A DNA stretch of 64,000 nucleotides from Caenorhabditis remanei (lineage: Eukaryota; Nematoda; Chromadorea; Rhabditida; Rhabditidae): positions 2,046,001 through 2,110,000 of the forward strand of contig NC_071328.1 of assembly GCF_010183535.1 (NCBI RefSeq), written 5' to 3'. Of this stretch, positions 50,277-60,380 are shown one piece after another (position 1 is the stretch's first letter; every line of letters starts with the position of its first letter). The notes below the pieces were generated by a model. That model searched no databases and was not told the origin of the DNA. It saw nothing but the letters and a program-made list of their open reading frames with translations. A program made the translations under genes and the position numbers.

Positions 50277-51417
50277 TCACGACACCCCAGAAACATCAGG
50301 GAATCGATTGTGCCAGACAGCGAAAATAAGGACATTGATCCTGTTGTCCACAGTACACAGTAAACTATCTTTTCTCATTATATCCACTCCAGCGGTACAC
50401 TCAAAAGCGATATCTGAGGAATATCTGAAAATTGGATAGTTTCAGAGTCGAAAGAAACCGAAACTTACAAGAACTTGGGACCTCGTTGCTCGGGATTCCA
50501 TTGGGTTGGATTGAACCTGTCCAAGTTCATTCCAGCAAACGATTTATCTGTTTTTACAAGCAATATAGTGAATTGTGTATCATCAGAGTGATACCATCTC
50601 TCGAAGAATGACATAATATCGTCTGCTTCCAGAAGAGTGTGATGGAATTGCATATGAGTACATTTCAGACTCATCAGCACTTCTCTGGTTATCCATCGAC
50701 TACTAATCACTTTATATGAACAAGTAAGTCGTTTGAATTCGAGAAGATTTGTGTTGCATTCGAATGATGAATTCACTGGAATATTCAGGATCAATCGAGT
50801 TTTGACTTGCAAAGTCTCTAGTATTGATTTCAGATCTTCATTTTTTATTTCCTTCTCTCCCTCGATGAAAAGATTGTCACATTCATTGAATCCTACATAA
50901 AATGGACGTTTGGATGCTTTAAAAGCATTTGGAAAAAGATATACTTTAATCACAGGCTTTTTGAATAAATCTCTGAGATATTCTACTCCAAGTTTCACTG
51001 ATTGCTGAATATCGTTCGGAGAATGATATGAGTGGATGGTGTCGTCTTTAAAACTGAAAAACTGACATCTGGATAAACAGACAAACCGAGCATACCTCAT
51101 TTCCATCACTTGGTCATCAATACATTCCTTTTCCTCTATTTTGAAAAACCAATTTCCCGCATCTTCTTTTTCGGATGTTACAAATTGAACTTGAGTCACA
51201 TCATTCTTGATTTCAATGTTGAATCCAGTTAAAGATGTTTTAGTTGTTCTCACAAGTCGCTTGGATCTTTTTGATATTAATGATAAGCTGACACTGAAAT
51301 GAAATATTTATTAGTGTTTATTTCAAAGGTTGTAACTTACAGGGAAATGGTATCCATGTTGCTTAATATGTTATTAATGCATAATACTGGGAGCTTGAAT
51401 AACGGGATGAAAGACAT
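50277..51417 (-). CDS. F-box protein with FBA2-type C-terminal domain (copy A)
   Basis: Likely substrate adaptor of an SCF ubiquitin ligase, from the hugely expanded Caenorhabditis F-box families. Exons (minus) are 51417-51341, 51293-51096, 51053-50469 and 50424-50277; 335 residues. The F-box spans residues ~3-45 (PLFKLPVLCINNILSNMD, then SLSLISKRSKRLVR). The C-terminal half has the FBA2 style of Leu-rich signature (WITREVLMSLKC, FHHTLLEADDIMSFFERW) and ends with an AVWHNRFPD block. The 42-nt intron 2 is a multiple of three and could be misread as coding; the paralogue, where it is 43 nt, shows it is an intron. It lies head-to-head with copy B, 252 bp away. Assignment as F-box is firm; the target is unknown. 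Confidence 0.88.
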
Positions 51418-51669
51418 TTTGGGGTGGGAGAACTACATAAATAGAGAGAAATATTGGGAAAGTCCCTGCGTGCGCAGGTCCGTCTCAATGGAATGAGCAG
51501 AGATCGATAGCTGTCTGTGCGTTAGAGAAACTCTCCTCTTCTTGTTCACACTCTCACAGAATCAATAAGTGCGCTCCATTGAGACGGGTCTGCGCGCAGG
51601 GACATTGACTGTAGGAAGGTCTGTACGTCACCCTTCTTATTCCACTCAATATTCCCATTCTACCCGTGC
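51418..51669. promoter_or_regulatory. Shared bidirectional upstream region with palindrome
   Basis: 252 bp between two divergent F-box ATGs. GTCCCTGCGTGCGCAGG at 51462 pairs with CTGCGCGCAGGGAC ending near 51603, and CGTCTCAATGGA pairs with TCCATTGAGACG. So the axis of the inverted gene duplication runs through a repeat also seen at 54.3 kb. Both promoters must lie here. Confidence 0.55.
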
Positions 51670-52629
51670 ATGTCTACCCTACCTCTATTGAAACTCCCTG
51701 TATTATGCATTAATGAAATATTAATCAATATGGACATTATTTCTCTGTAAGTTACAATTTCGAAAATAGACACTAATCAATATTTTCAGTGTCAGTCTGT
51801 CATTAATATCAAAAAGATCCAAACGACTTGTGAGAACAACTAAAACATCTCTGACTGGATTTAATATAAAATTCTATAAGGATGTGACTGAAGTTCAATT
51901 CGTAACATCCGAAAAAAAAAGAAGCGGGAAATTGGTTTTTCAAAATAGAGGAAAAAGAGAGTAGTGGTGGCCAAGTGATGGAAATGAGGTATGCTCACTT
52001 TGTCTGTTCATCCAAATGTCCGTTTTTTCAGTTTTAAAGATGAGGTCATTCACTCATATCACTCAGCGGACGATATTCAGCAATCAGTGAAACTTGGAGT
52101 TGAATATCTTAGAGATTTATTCAGAAAATATACTATATTAGAAGTGTTTCTTTTTCCGGATGACATACCGTATCCATTTTATATTGGATTCAAGGAATGC
52201 AACAACTTGTATATGAAAGGAGAGAAGGCAATAAGAAATGAAGATCTGAAGAATGTTCTAGAAAATGTTTTGATCAAAAGAGTCTGCATTATACAACTAC
52301 CAGTTAATGCCGACTTTAAATGCAACAACAATGCTTTGAAGTTCAATGAATTTAGCAGTTTATCAAATGCATGTGGTCACTGGATAACAAGAGATGTACT
52401 TCTCAGTTTGAAATGCTCCAGAATCCATTTGCACCACACTCTTCTAGAAGCTCACGATTTTATGGCGTTTTTCGAAAGATGGTATTATTCGAATGACAAA
52501 CACTTTGAAGTGATGATTCTAAGAACGGATAAAACGTTCAATGGTCTGAGATTGGATGGATTTCACCCAATTCCATGGGATCGACAGCTACGGGGACAGC
52601 ATTTCTTGTAAGTTTTGATTTCAGAGTCG

Positions 52630-52865
52630 TGGGTTACTGTACTAAGGACCATGATTTCCATGAATCCGGGTTACTGAACCTAGGATGGGATTCTCAAAAG
52701 TGAAGATCTAGGTTACTGTACCTAGGCTTCAGGATATCTGATTTTAGAATCCGGGTTACTGTAGCCAGGATCAAATTCTTAAAAAATGAAGATTTGGGTT
52801 ACTGTACCTGATCTCCGGATATCCGATTTCAGGAATCGGGTTACTGTACCCTGGGTCCCAATCTC
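52630..52865. repeat. GGGTTACTGTACC short repeats
   Basis: Units of ~45-60 bases with GGGTTACTGTACCTAGG or GGATATCCGATT are repeated about five times in intron 3 of the F-box copy B, directly before the LINE insertion. The same GGTTACTGTAG word is frequent at 21 kb and 27.5 kb. Confidence 0.6.
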
Positions 52866-52881
52866 TCCTTTACGGTGTCTA

Positions 52882-53426
52882 GGTTTATTTATTTATTTAT
52901 TTATTTACTTCAAGGGATAGGAGGCTATAAGATACAAAGAAGACTTGAAACATATCCCTCACGAGATAGTCTCAAGTAAAGAAAAAAAAAATGGACTAAT
53001 AAGGTGCATGTCATAAAAAGAGTAACGGGGGGGGAAGGCAACAATTGAAATGAATACAACGGGTTCGAACTGAGATATGGAATTGCGATCAAGGGGAATT
53101 AAAGGAACTAGGCAATTAAAGGCAGGGAATAGAAAAAAAACTGTTAATTATGCAACAAGAAGGGAGCAAGAAATATTAGAACCGGGTGATTGAGGAATCA
53201 AGTAAAATGATAAATTGCGAGGGAGAAAGAAAAATATTTACATTGTAGGTAATGGCATTCCAAAACGGAACAGTAAAAGAGAAAAAGTTATCAGATAGAG
53301 GAGATAGATAGACAAGAGACATGGGTCTTCTGGGAGAGTTTGAGAGTCTGACATAGGTGTTAAGGAAGGGGAAGTGAGATGCGCCAGCAATGAATTTGTA
53401 AAGTAAGAGTAATTGGGATTTGAGTC
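52882..53426 (-). mobile_element. 5'-truncated LINE (non-LTR retrotransposon) fragment
   Basis: Read on the minus strand, this ends in TAAATAAATAAATAAATAAA, typical of CR1-like LINE 3' ends. It encodes a reverse-transcriptase C-terminal tail with LLLLYKFIAGASHFPFLN and FFSFTVPFWNAI in the usual order before a stop. It is flanked by the exact 11-bp repeat TACGGTGTCTA (52871-52881 and 53427-53437), consistent with a target-site duplication. Only the last ~150 codons' worth and the 3' UTR remain. It sits antisense in intron 3 of F-box copy B. Confidence 0.75.
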
Positions 53427-53728
53427 TACGGTGTCTAATGGAGTGCATTGAGAGGAGTTCAAGGTTACTGTATCTTAGTTCTGGAATACTGTAGTCTATA
53501 TTACAGAAGACATTACGCAGGATCCAATCGAAGAAACTCTTTCGAGAAAAATATAACTTTTAATGTTTCAGGTACGCGCATAAACTTGCTTTTGAATGCA
53601 CAGAGGGAACTAATATAATGAGAGAAGATGGGACACTTTGTACAGTCCATTTCAGGGAAACGGTCGTATTCTTCTGTGTCTGGCATAATCGATTTCCGGA
53701 TATTTCTGGCGCAACAATCTTTATTTAA

Positions 53729-54479
53729 CTGTGGAATAATCTAGAAAAGAAGTGGAGTCAGGTCAGTATAACTCCAACTTACGTCTCGATCGATTCCACC
53801 TCAAAATTTTTTATTCTAATTTCTAAATAGAGATATAATGTATCCGTTTGCCGAAAAATTGTTACCTTTTTGTCTGTTATGAGTTCTTATAAAGCAACTT
53901 ACCGTATTTTCTGTTATATACCGGCACTTCAAATAGACTGTCCTAATGAATCGACAGTCAAAGGGATATTAATTGTTTTATATGGATCGACAGTAATATT
54001 TTTGTAGTTCTCAAGGTGAGATCTTGACGGAGGCTTTGACAGGGGTCTTCAAATGCCTGATGACACAATCGGTAGTGCGGTGAAGGTCCTATGCCTTCTG
54101 ACACCAGAAATTTAATAAATATCATAAGAATGTGTGTAGAAAAAACGCTGAAATGCTAAAACTTCTAAACGAAACCAATTTCTTCGGAAGATACATCAAA
54201 TAATAGTACTTTTTGTCTTCTACAATCGCAATGTAACACATTTTTGGGGTGTGACTGCAAATGTGCTCCTTTGAGACTGGCATCTTGGGGAGGGGCACAC
54301 AGCAAGACGCAATCGATAGCAATTACGCTCCATTAACACACCCTCGCGCGTTGGGACATTGACTGTGGTCTCGCAAAGGGACCGTCTGATTGTAGTACTG
54401 CCACCCCAAAAAAATGCTTCTACCATGATTGGATTTCGATCAGAGTTGAACGGAATTCCGCCTTCCGCCATTTCAAAAA
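53729..54479. other. Intergenic with one GCGCTCC-type repeat
   Basis: No gene. At about 54240-54370 a decayed relative of the F-box promoter palindrome appears (ATCGATAGCAATTACGCTCC, then GGGACATTGACTGTGG). The rest is AT-rich. Confidence 0.5.
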
Positions 54480-54850
54480 CCGCACTTCCAAAAATGACGT
54501 CATTCCATCTCATCATCAACAACTCCTCCAACTTCAACTTCTCGTCCCACTGGCAAATCTTTCTAACGGACAAGCATCAGTTCATCTCCCCCGGCTGGTC
54601 CCGCCGCAAGGTGTGGCAACGCGGCCTGAAAATTTCGCAAAATTCATGAACCTTTTTGAACTTTTTTGTGAATTTCGATCTAAATACGAAGAGCATTATT
54701 TCGCCTACTCATTTTTTTAGTCTGAAAACTTTGGATTTCAAAATTCGAAAAGTTTTGACGCTTCCTCTCCACCGACGTCCTGTTGAAACTTAACCCACCA
54801 TTATCACCTCCTCCTCTTCTTTCAGCTTTTCCTCTTCTTCGCACCAAAGT
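54480..54850 (-). pseudogene. Inverted relic of the RG-rich gene family
   Basis: Read on the minus strand, 54850-54800 matches the 3' end of an RG-type first exon (GAAGAGGAAAAGCTGAAAGA). A decayed copy of the following intron comes next (TTTCAACAGGACGT, ATTAGTAGGCGAAATAATGC-like). From about 54635 to 54490 it matches the start of the second exon (GCCGCGTTGCCACACC, then GTGGGACGAGAAGTTGAAG). An in-frame stop and an altered donor (GTTAAG) make it a relic. It points away from the units at 55.7-58.9 kb. Confidence 0.7.
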
Positions 54851-55195
54851 TGCGCGGAATTCCGACTTCCGACTTCCGTTTTGAAAATTTAACTTCCTAC
54901 TTCCTGATAAGGAGTTTTACTTCCGACTTCCGTAATTTCAACACTGTGAAATTTAGGAAGAATACTTTTCCCAGAAATACATGAAAACATTTTCTACAAC
55001 CAAAAACCAATTTTTCAATGATTTTAGCGAGTTTTATGATTTTTCTCTTGGAATTTGGAATATTTGCGAAAAAAATCCACTTCCGACTTCCGGGCGTTTT
55101 TTCATTTCCGTCTTTCGACTTCCGGATAAGAAAAATCACTTCCGACTTCCGACTTCCGCCTTCCATTTTTTTTTCTTGTCCTACGGCTCCGACGT
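54850..55195. repeat. TTCCGACTTCCG satellite-like region
   Basis: Multiple copies of ACTTCCGACTTCCG, matching the GGAAGTCGGAAGTC runs at 34.8 kb in the other orientation. It separates the inverted relic from the left inverted arm. Confidence 0.65.
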
Positions 55196-55231
55196 TATTC
55201 GCCTGTAATTTTCGTATATTTAACAAACATG

Positions 55232-55524
55232 TGAACTGAATTTGATCTACCTACCAAATGTAACATTTCTGAACGTCTTCTAGATATTCCATCCGGAAAT
55301 TCTTGGGAAAGTTTGATCTACAAAACTTGAAAAACAAAAAAAATCTCTTTTGACCTACGTCTAAAAATTTTCAATTTTTTGATCTCTGAAATAAATTTTT
55401 CAGGCGGCACAAATCACCGCCGTCCTCTCATTTGAATCCCATTCTCCTTTTTGTTGATTATCGATTTTTGTTGTTTCGTTTTGTTTTCTTTTTCGCCCCC
55501 CCCCCCCCCCCACATTTCGTTTTT
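55232..55524. repeat. Left inverted arm flanking the RG-gene units
   Basis: About 290 bases that match the reverse complement of 58968-59280 at an estimated 75-80%. Shared blocks are GAATTTGATCTACCTACC, AACGTCTTCTA, TTTTTTGATCTCT, ACAAATCACCGC, CTCATTTGAATCCCAT and GATTATCGATTTTT. It includes the poly-C tract. Confidence 0.75.
55496..55511 (+). repeat. Poly-C tract (16 C)
   Basis: Sixteen consecutive C residues inside the left arm. The homologous right-arm position is only GGGGTGGGGCG, so the tract expanded after the arms separated. Confidence 0.9.
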
Positions 55525-55673
55525 CTTGCATCAATTCTGAACGAATTTCGGAGATTTTTTGGACTTGATGATATCAGAAAATTGCGCTATCGAGACATAT
55601 GAAAAGAATTCTGTTATGTTAACAACAAACAACTTGCCAGTCCTGGTATCACATAAATTTACGAAAATTACAG

Positions 55674-57732
55674 GCGAATAACGGCAGAGCCGTACGAGGT
55701 CGAGGAGGACGAGGAGGAGGAAGGGCTGGAAGGGGAGGACGAGGTCGAGGAGGAAGAGGAGGAGAAGGAGTCGGAAGAAGAGGAAGAGGTCAAGGGGGAC
55801 GAGGAGGAGCAAGATCTGAGAGAGGAGGAAGGGGAAGAAAAAGAGGAAGAGGGGAAGGAAGAGGAGCAGTCGGAGCTGAAAGAAGAGAAGAAGGAAGAGC
55901 AGAAGGAGGAGGTGAAAAAGAAGAAGGAAGAAGAGAAGGTGCGGTTGTGGAGGTGAGTAAAGTTTCAACAGAACGTCGGTGGAGAAAAAGCGTCAAACGG
56001 AACGATTTTTCGAATTTTGAAATCCAAAATTTTCTGGCTCAAAAAATGATTAGGCGAGATAATGCTCTTCGTATTTATATCGAAATCAGTGTGTTCCACC
56101 GGGATTTTAAAACTAGTGAAAACCGGTAATTTTCATGAAATAACCGGGGAAACACCGGTGAAAAAAACCGGTGTTTTCGCCGGAGTTTTTTTTTTGAAAT
56201 TGAGAACACACAACCAGACAATTAAAAACTGGACATTTCGTAACCGGGCGTTTCGAAACCGGGAGTTTTGCAACTGGACTTAAAAAAAACGGTTTCCGGG
56301 CCGGGCCGGGCCGTGACGAGAATTTCCAAGGCCCGGCTGAAAAATTTGAACTGAAAATTTGAATTTTTTGAATTTTTTCCCAAAAATGTCGAATTTTTGA
56401 CTATACTTAAGAATTCAATCAAAAGATAGTTATGCATCAAAAAATTGAAATTTCAAAAAATTTGGTAAAAATAGGTACCTTTTTTTGAAGCCGGGCCTTG
56501 AAAATTCTCTACCGGCCCGGCCTTCGGGCCTTGCCGGGCCAGGCCGTAAATTTGCAAGTATGGGTTTCAGAATGTCCGATTGCAAAATACCCGGTTGCTG
56601 TCATGTTCGTTCAAGTTGAAGTATTTTCATCATTTAAAAAAACCGGTGAAAACCAGGCACCGGTGAAAAATGAAAACCGGGGAAGACCGGTTTTTCAATT
56701 TTGAACACCGGGGAATCTCGGTGAACACCCCGCTTTTTGCCAAACTTCACTCCGGTATCTTTTTTTTATAAAACCGAGAAAAATTTCACCGGTGAGTATA
56801 ACAGTTTTCACCGGTGAAACCGGGTTTTCGCCGGTTTCTTCACCGGTGGAGCACACTGATCGAAATTCACAAAAAAGTTCGAAACGTTTCATGAATTTTG
56901 CGAAATTTTCAGGCCGAGTTGCCCGAGCGAGTTGAGATATTCGATGACTGGGAGATTCCAGTGGCGGAAGAAGTTGAAATTGGAGAAGTTTATGATGATG
57001 AGATGGATGAGGAAGGCAATGATGGACTGATGGAGTTGGAGGATGGAGTGGGAGGTGAAGTGGCGATTTTGATGGCGATCGAGGCCAACAACGTGGACGT
57101 CAGAGTTGCTGATGAGGCCGCCGAGGCACGAAGACAAGCGGAGCACCAACTCCAGGAATTGAGAAGACGCCATCGTCCAGAGATCCATCCGATGGTCGTG
57201 AGAGCTCGTGTGGGCGGGCCTTGGGGAGATGGCCGTGTAAGTATAATCGATTATGTCTACTCTGAAAAATAAGGAAAAATTGTGACTTTTTTTGTGAGCT
57301 CATATGGAATTTACTTGACGCTCCGGATGCATTCCATATCAGGGCTGTGGGAAAAAAATTTCGGATAATTTTCGAAAAAAAAACCGTTCGAAAAATTTTG
57401 GACTTTTTATTCATTTTGTAGATTTTAGCCTCTGAAAATTTCCTTCAAAAATTTTCGAAAAAACAAGTTTTTCGATTTTTCGGAACAGATTTTTTGCACA
57501 GCCCTGTTCCAAATCACCCACAATTTCTGCTAGTTTCTAAACTATCAGAAAAAGTGGGCGGAGCATCGAAAAATTGAAATTTTTGGGCGTCTGACAAAAA
57601 AATAACTACTTACCAGTTTTAACCAATCGTTTTCAGCCGCTCCTCGAGAACGACTACGGCATCGATCGAGAACGGCAAAGGCGCGATATTCCAGTCGATG
57701 AGGAGAGGAAGAGGGGAAGGAGGAAGAGCTGA
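55674..57732 (+). CDS. RG-rich family gene, unit 1 (start not resolved)
   Basis: Exons 55674-55952 (93 codons), 56913-57236 (108 codons) and 57637-57732 (31 codons plus stop), all phase 0. Exon 1 is an arginine/glycine tract resembling RGG boxes (VRGRGGRGGGRAGRG, then RRGRGQGGRGG), becoming Glu-rich. Exon 2 is acidic (DDEMDEEGNDGLMELED), then a helical segment (RRQAEHQLQELRRRH), then GGPWGDGR. Exon 3 starts LLENDYGIDRERQRR. RGG tracts often bind RNA and are arginine-methylated, but no known domain is present and I do not recognise the family. No ATG is in frame in exon 1; the frame stays open back to 55623, so a start exon is missing or unseen. Exon 3 ends abnormally through fusion with the next unit. 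Intron 1 holds a 772-bp transposon. Confidence 0.5.
56087..56858. mobile_element. hAT-type element in unit 1 intron, 8-bp TSD
   Basis: Starts CAGTGTGTTCCACCGG and ends CCGGTGGAGCACACTG (15 of 16 positions complementary). It is flanked by the exact 8-bp repeat ATCGAAAT (56079-56086 and 56859-56866). The equivalent intron in unit 2 lacks it. The interior has many ACCGGTGAAAACCGG units and a CCGGGCC-rich block. It is non-autonomous. Confidence 0.88.
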
Positions 57733-58873
57733 AAGAAGAGGAGAAGGAGTCGATGATGTGGTGGTGAGTAAAGTTTCAACAGGACGTTGGTGGAGAGGAA
57801 GCGTCGAACGAAACGATTTTTCGAATTTAGAAATTCAAAGTTTTCTGACTTAAAAAATGATTAGGCGAAATAATGCTCTTAGATTGAAATTCACAAAGGA
57901 AGTTCAAAAATTTTCATGAATTTTGCGAAATTTTCAGGCCGAGTTGCCAAACGTACCAGCCGGAGGAGGTGAGATGGTCATTCTACGTGACGAAGATTTA
58001 CCAGTGGGAAGAGAAGTCGAAGTTGGAGGAGGTGTTGATGATGAGATGGATGAGGGTGTGGGTCTGATGGATGACGCCGGATTCGCCGAACAAGCCGCCG
58101 CTGTTATGAGAGACGCGGAGCGCCAACTTCAGGATTTGATGAGGCAACATGTGCCAGGGACCCATCCAAGACCACATGTGCCGGGAAGTAATTTCGACGA
58201 TGGCAAAGTAAGTGTAATCGATTATCTCGGAGATGGTCATTCTACGTGACGAAGACTTGCCGGTCGGACGATAAGTTGAAGTTGGAGGAGTTGATGATGA
58301 TGAGATGGCTGAGGAAGTCAATGATGGACTGATGGAGTTGGAGGATGATGTTGGAGGTGAAGTGGCGATTCTGATGGAGATCGAAGCCAACAAAGTGGAC
58401 GCCCAATTCGCTGCTGATGTCGCGGAGGCACAAAGACAGGCGGAGCACCAACTCCAGGAATTGAGAAGACGCCATCGTTCAGGGATCCATCCGATGGTCG
58501 TGAGAGCTCATGTGGGCGGGCCTTGGGGAGACGGCAGAGTAAGTGTAATCGATTATCTCGGCTCTGAAAATTTAGTTATATAAGGAAAAACTGTGACTGA
58601 CGCTCAGAATGCATTCCATATTATCCACAATTTCAGCTAGTTTCTAAACTATCAGAAAAAGTGGGCGGAGCATCGAAAAATTGAAATTTTTGGGCGTCTG
58701 ACAAAAAAAACAACTTACCAGTTTTAACAAATCGTTTTCAGCAGCTCCTGGACAACGACTTCGGAATCGATCGAGAACAGCAAAGACGCGATCCACCACT
58801 CGATGAGGAGATTCCAGACGAGATGCCCTTCCTTCCATTCCAGCTTCCGAAGGATCCAAGGGATTCAATGTGA
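57698..58873 (+). CDS. RG-rich family gene, unit 2 (complete, 155 aa model)
   Basis: Exons 57698-57763 (22 codons from ATG), 57938-58207 (90 codons) and 58742-58873 (43 codons plus stop), all phase 0. The protein starts MRRGRGEGGRAERRGEG, has an acidic middle (GGGVDDEMDEGVGLMDD) and a helical QAAAVMRDAERQLQDL segment. It ends LLDNDFGIDREQQRRD, then PFLPFQLPKDPRDSM. This model skips the damaged exon copy at 58230-58538. The first exon overlaps the last exon of unit 1 by 35 bases in another frame. Function unknown; whether it is expressed cannot be told from sequence. Confidence 0.5.
58230..58538 (+). pseudogene. Truncated extra copy of the acidic exon
   Basis: Starts abruptly inside the exon (GAGATGGTCATTCTACGTGA), joined to the first ~20 bases of the preceding intron, so it has no splice acceptor. 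Its frame has a stop, GGACGATAAGTT where unit 2 has GGAAGAGAAGTC. From about 58320 it is closer to the unit 1 exon than to unit 2. It still ends in GACGGCAGA with a good GTAAGTG donor. Confidence 0.7.
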
Positions 58874-58967
58874 ATATTTGCATATTTCATGTTTTATTAT
58901 TTGGTGGTTTTATTTATTTGATTCATAAATTATGTATTTTATTTTAATACTATTCTTTTAAAAACTG

Positions 58968-59280
58968 AAAAAAAACGAAGGGGTGGGGCGAAAAAGGAAG
59001 CAAAACGAAACAAAAAAATCGATAATCAAAAAAAGAGAGGATGGGATTCAAATGAGAGCAAAGCGGTGATTTGTACCGCCTGGAAAACTTTTATGAGAGA
59101 TCAAAAAATTAAAAATTTTAGGCGTAGGACAAAATTTTTTTGGATATTCAAGTTTTGTAGATCAAATTTTTTTTTAAAGAAAAGAGGGATTGAAAAATTG
59201 ACATTTTTCAAGAATTTCAGGATGGAATAATTAGAAGACGTTCAAAAATGTAAATTTTGGTAGGTAGATCAAATTCAGCT
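58968..59280. repeat. Right inverted arm flanking the RG-gene units
   Basis: Reverse complement of the left arm at 55232-55524. It begins about 95 bases after the unit 2 stop codon. Together the arms bound ~4.05 kb that holds both units. Confidence 0.75.
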
Positions 59281-60380
59281 CACAAGTTTGTTGTCTTTTC
59301 TATGTCACTTGTCACTTACTTACCAATCTTTAAATGCCCATATCTCAGTAAGGTGACAAGATAGCGGAAAACTATAAACTGCAAAAATGCAGCTCTAGAT
59401 TTGATCTACACACTCATAGTAAATTTATAATTGTGTGACAAAATCTAGCTGAGTTATAAGCTGTCAAAATTGAGCAACTATCCCTCGACCTGCTTGCCAG
59501 GCGCCTATATTTAAAGGCGCATATCTCAAAAGCGTAAAGAGCTATCAAAAAGTCTTCAACTATAAAAATGAGGAACTAGATTTGATCTACACAACGTATA
59601 TAAATTTGTCACAGAAACATTAATACCATATTTTATAACAAACTTGCAAAACAGAAGAAATGTTATCTTTGATTTTCAGTCTTCTTCTCTTTTAAAGCCC
59701 ATATCTGAAAAACTTAGAGCGCTACCAAATAATGCTCAACTAACAAAAAGTGCACAATTTTATGCTCTATATTTTTGTAGTTTACAACTATTTGAAATCT
59801 TCAATAGTTTATGAGTTATAGGTCTTCACAGTTTAACGACGGAAGCTAAGCTTGTAACTCTTTTTCTTATAAACCGATTTTATTGATTTTAATATGAATG
59901 TGTAAATCAAATCTAGATCTCTATTTTTGTAGTTTACAACTTTTTGATAGCTCCGCCCACTTTTGAGATATACGTCTTCAAAGTTAGGTGAGGGCGAGAG
60001 AGCGTGCGAAAAGAGGAGGGCGTCTCGTTTCTCTGCGTCTCTCTCCTTCCCTTCTCGATCCGCTTTCCAGGTACCTATGTTTGACGGCGCATATCTCAGT
60101 AAGGTTACAAGATAGCGGAAAACTGTAAACTGCAAAAATAGAGCTCTAGATTTGATCTACACAGTCATAGTAAATTCATAATTGTGAGACAACATCTAGC
60201 AAAGTTATGAGCTGTCAAAGTTGAGCAACGCTTCCTCAAGCTTATCTTTAAAAGCGCATATCTCAAAAATGTGAATAGCTATTGAAAAGTTGTCAACTAC
60301 AAAATTGAAGATCTAGGTTTGATCTACAATGTGATATTAAGGAAATCCATCAAAATGTAACGCTTTTATTAAATTATCGG
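59281..60380. repeat. CATATCTCAGTAAGGTGACAAG repeat field
   Basis: About five degenerate units of 150-250 bases, each with (G)CGCATATCTCA(G/A)(T/A)AA, then AACTGCAAAAAT(G/A)(G/C)AGCTCTAGATTTGATCTAC. A further copy lies at 63410-63515. No coding frame. Confidence 0.65.

Larger units (their letters stand above)
51670..53728 (+). pseudogene. F-box paralogue (copy B) with +1 frameshift
   Basis: An inverted duplicate of copy A with the same exon plan: 51670-51746, 51790-51988, 52032-52607 and 53572-53728. Without one extra base it would also be 335 residues. Exon 1 encodes MSTLPLLKLPVLCINEILIN. In exon 2 the run GAAAAAAAAAG (nine A, 51912-51920) has one base more than copy A, shifting the frame to a stop about 16 codons later. 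After it, sequence is conserved in the shifted frame (EVMILRTDKTFNGLRLDG, then CVWHNRFPDISG). Intron 3 is 964 bp against 44 bp in A because a LINE fragment and GGTTACTGTA repeats lie in it. The gene could be newly dead, or the A run could be a sequencing error. Confidence 0.8.

Noticed and set aside
51991..52031. In-frame coding reading through intron 2 of the F-box copies
   Set aside because: The segment starts GTATGC and ends TTTTTTCAG; it is 42 nt in one copy and 43 in the other, so it must be an intron.
55531..55996. Minus-strand Leu- and Pro-rich ORFs
   Set aside because: Antisense of the RG-rich exon; the plus strand has splice sites and family conservation.
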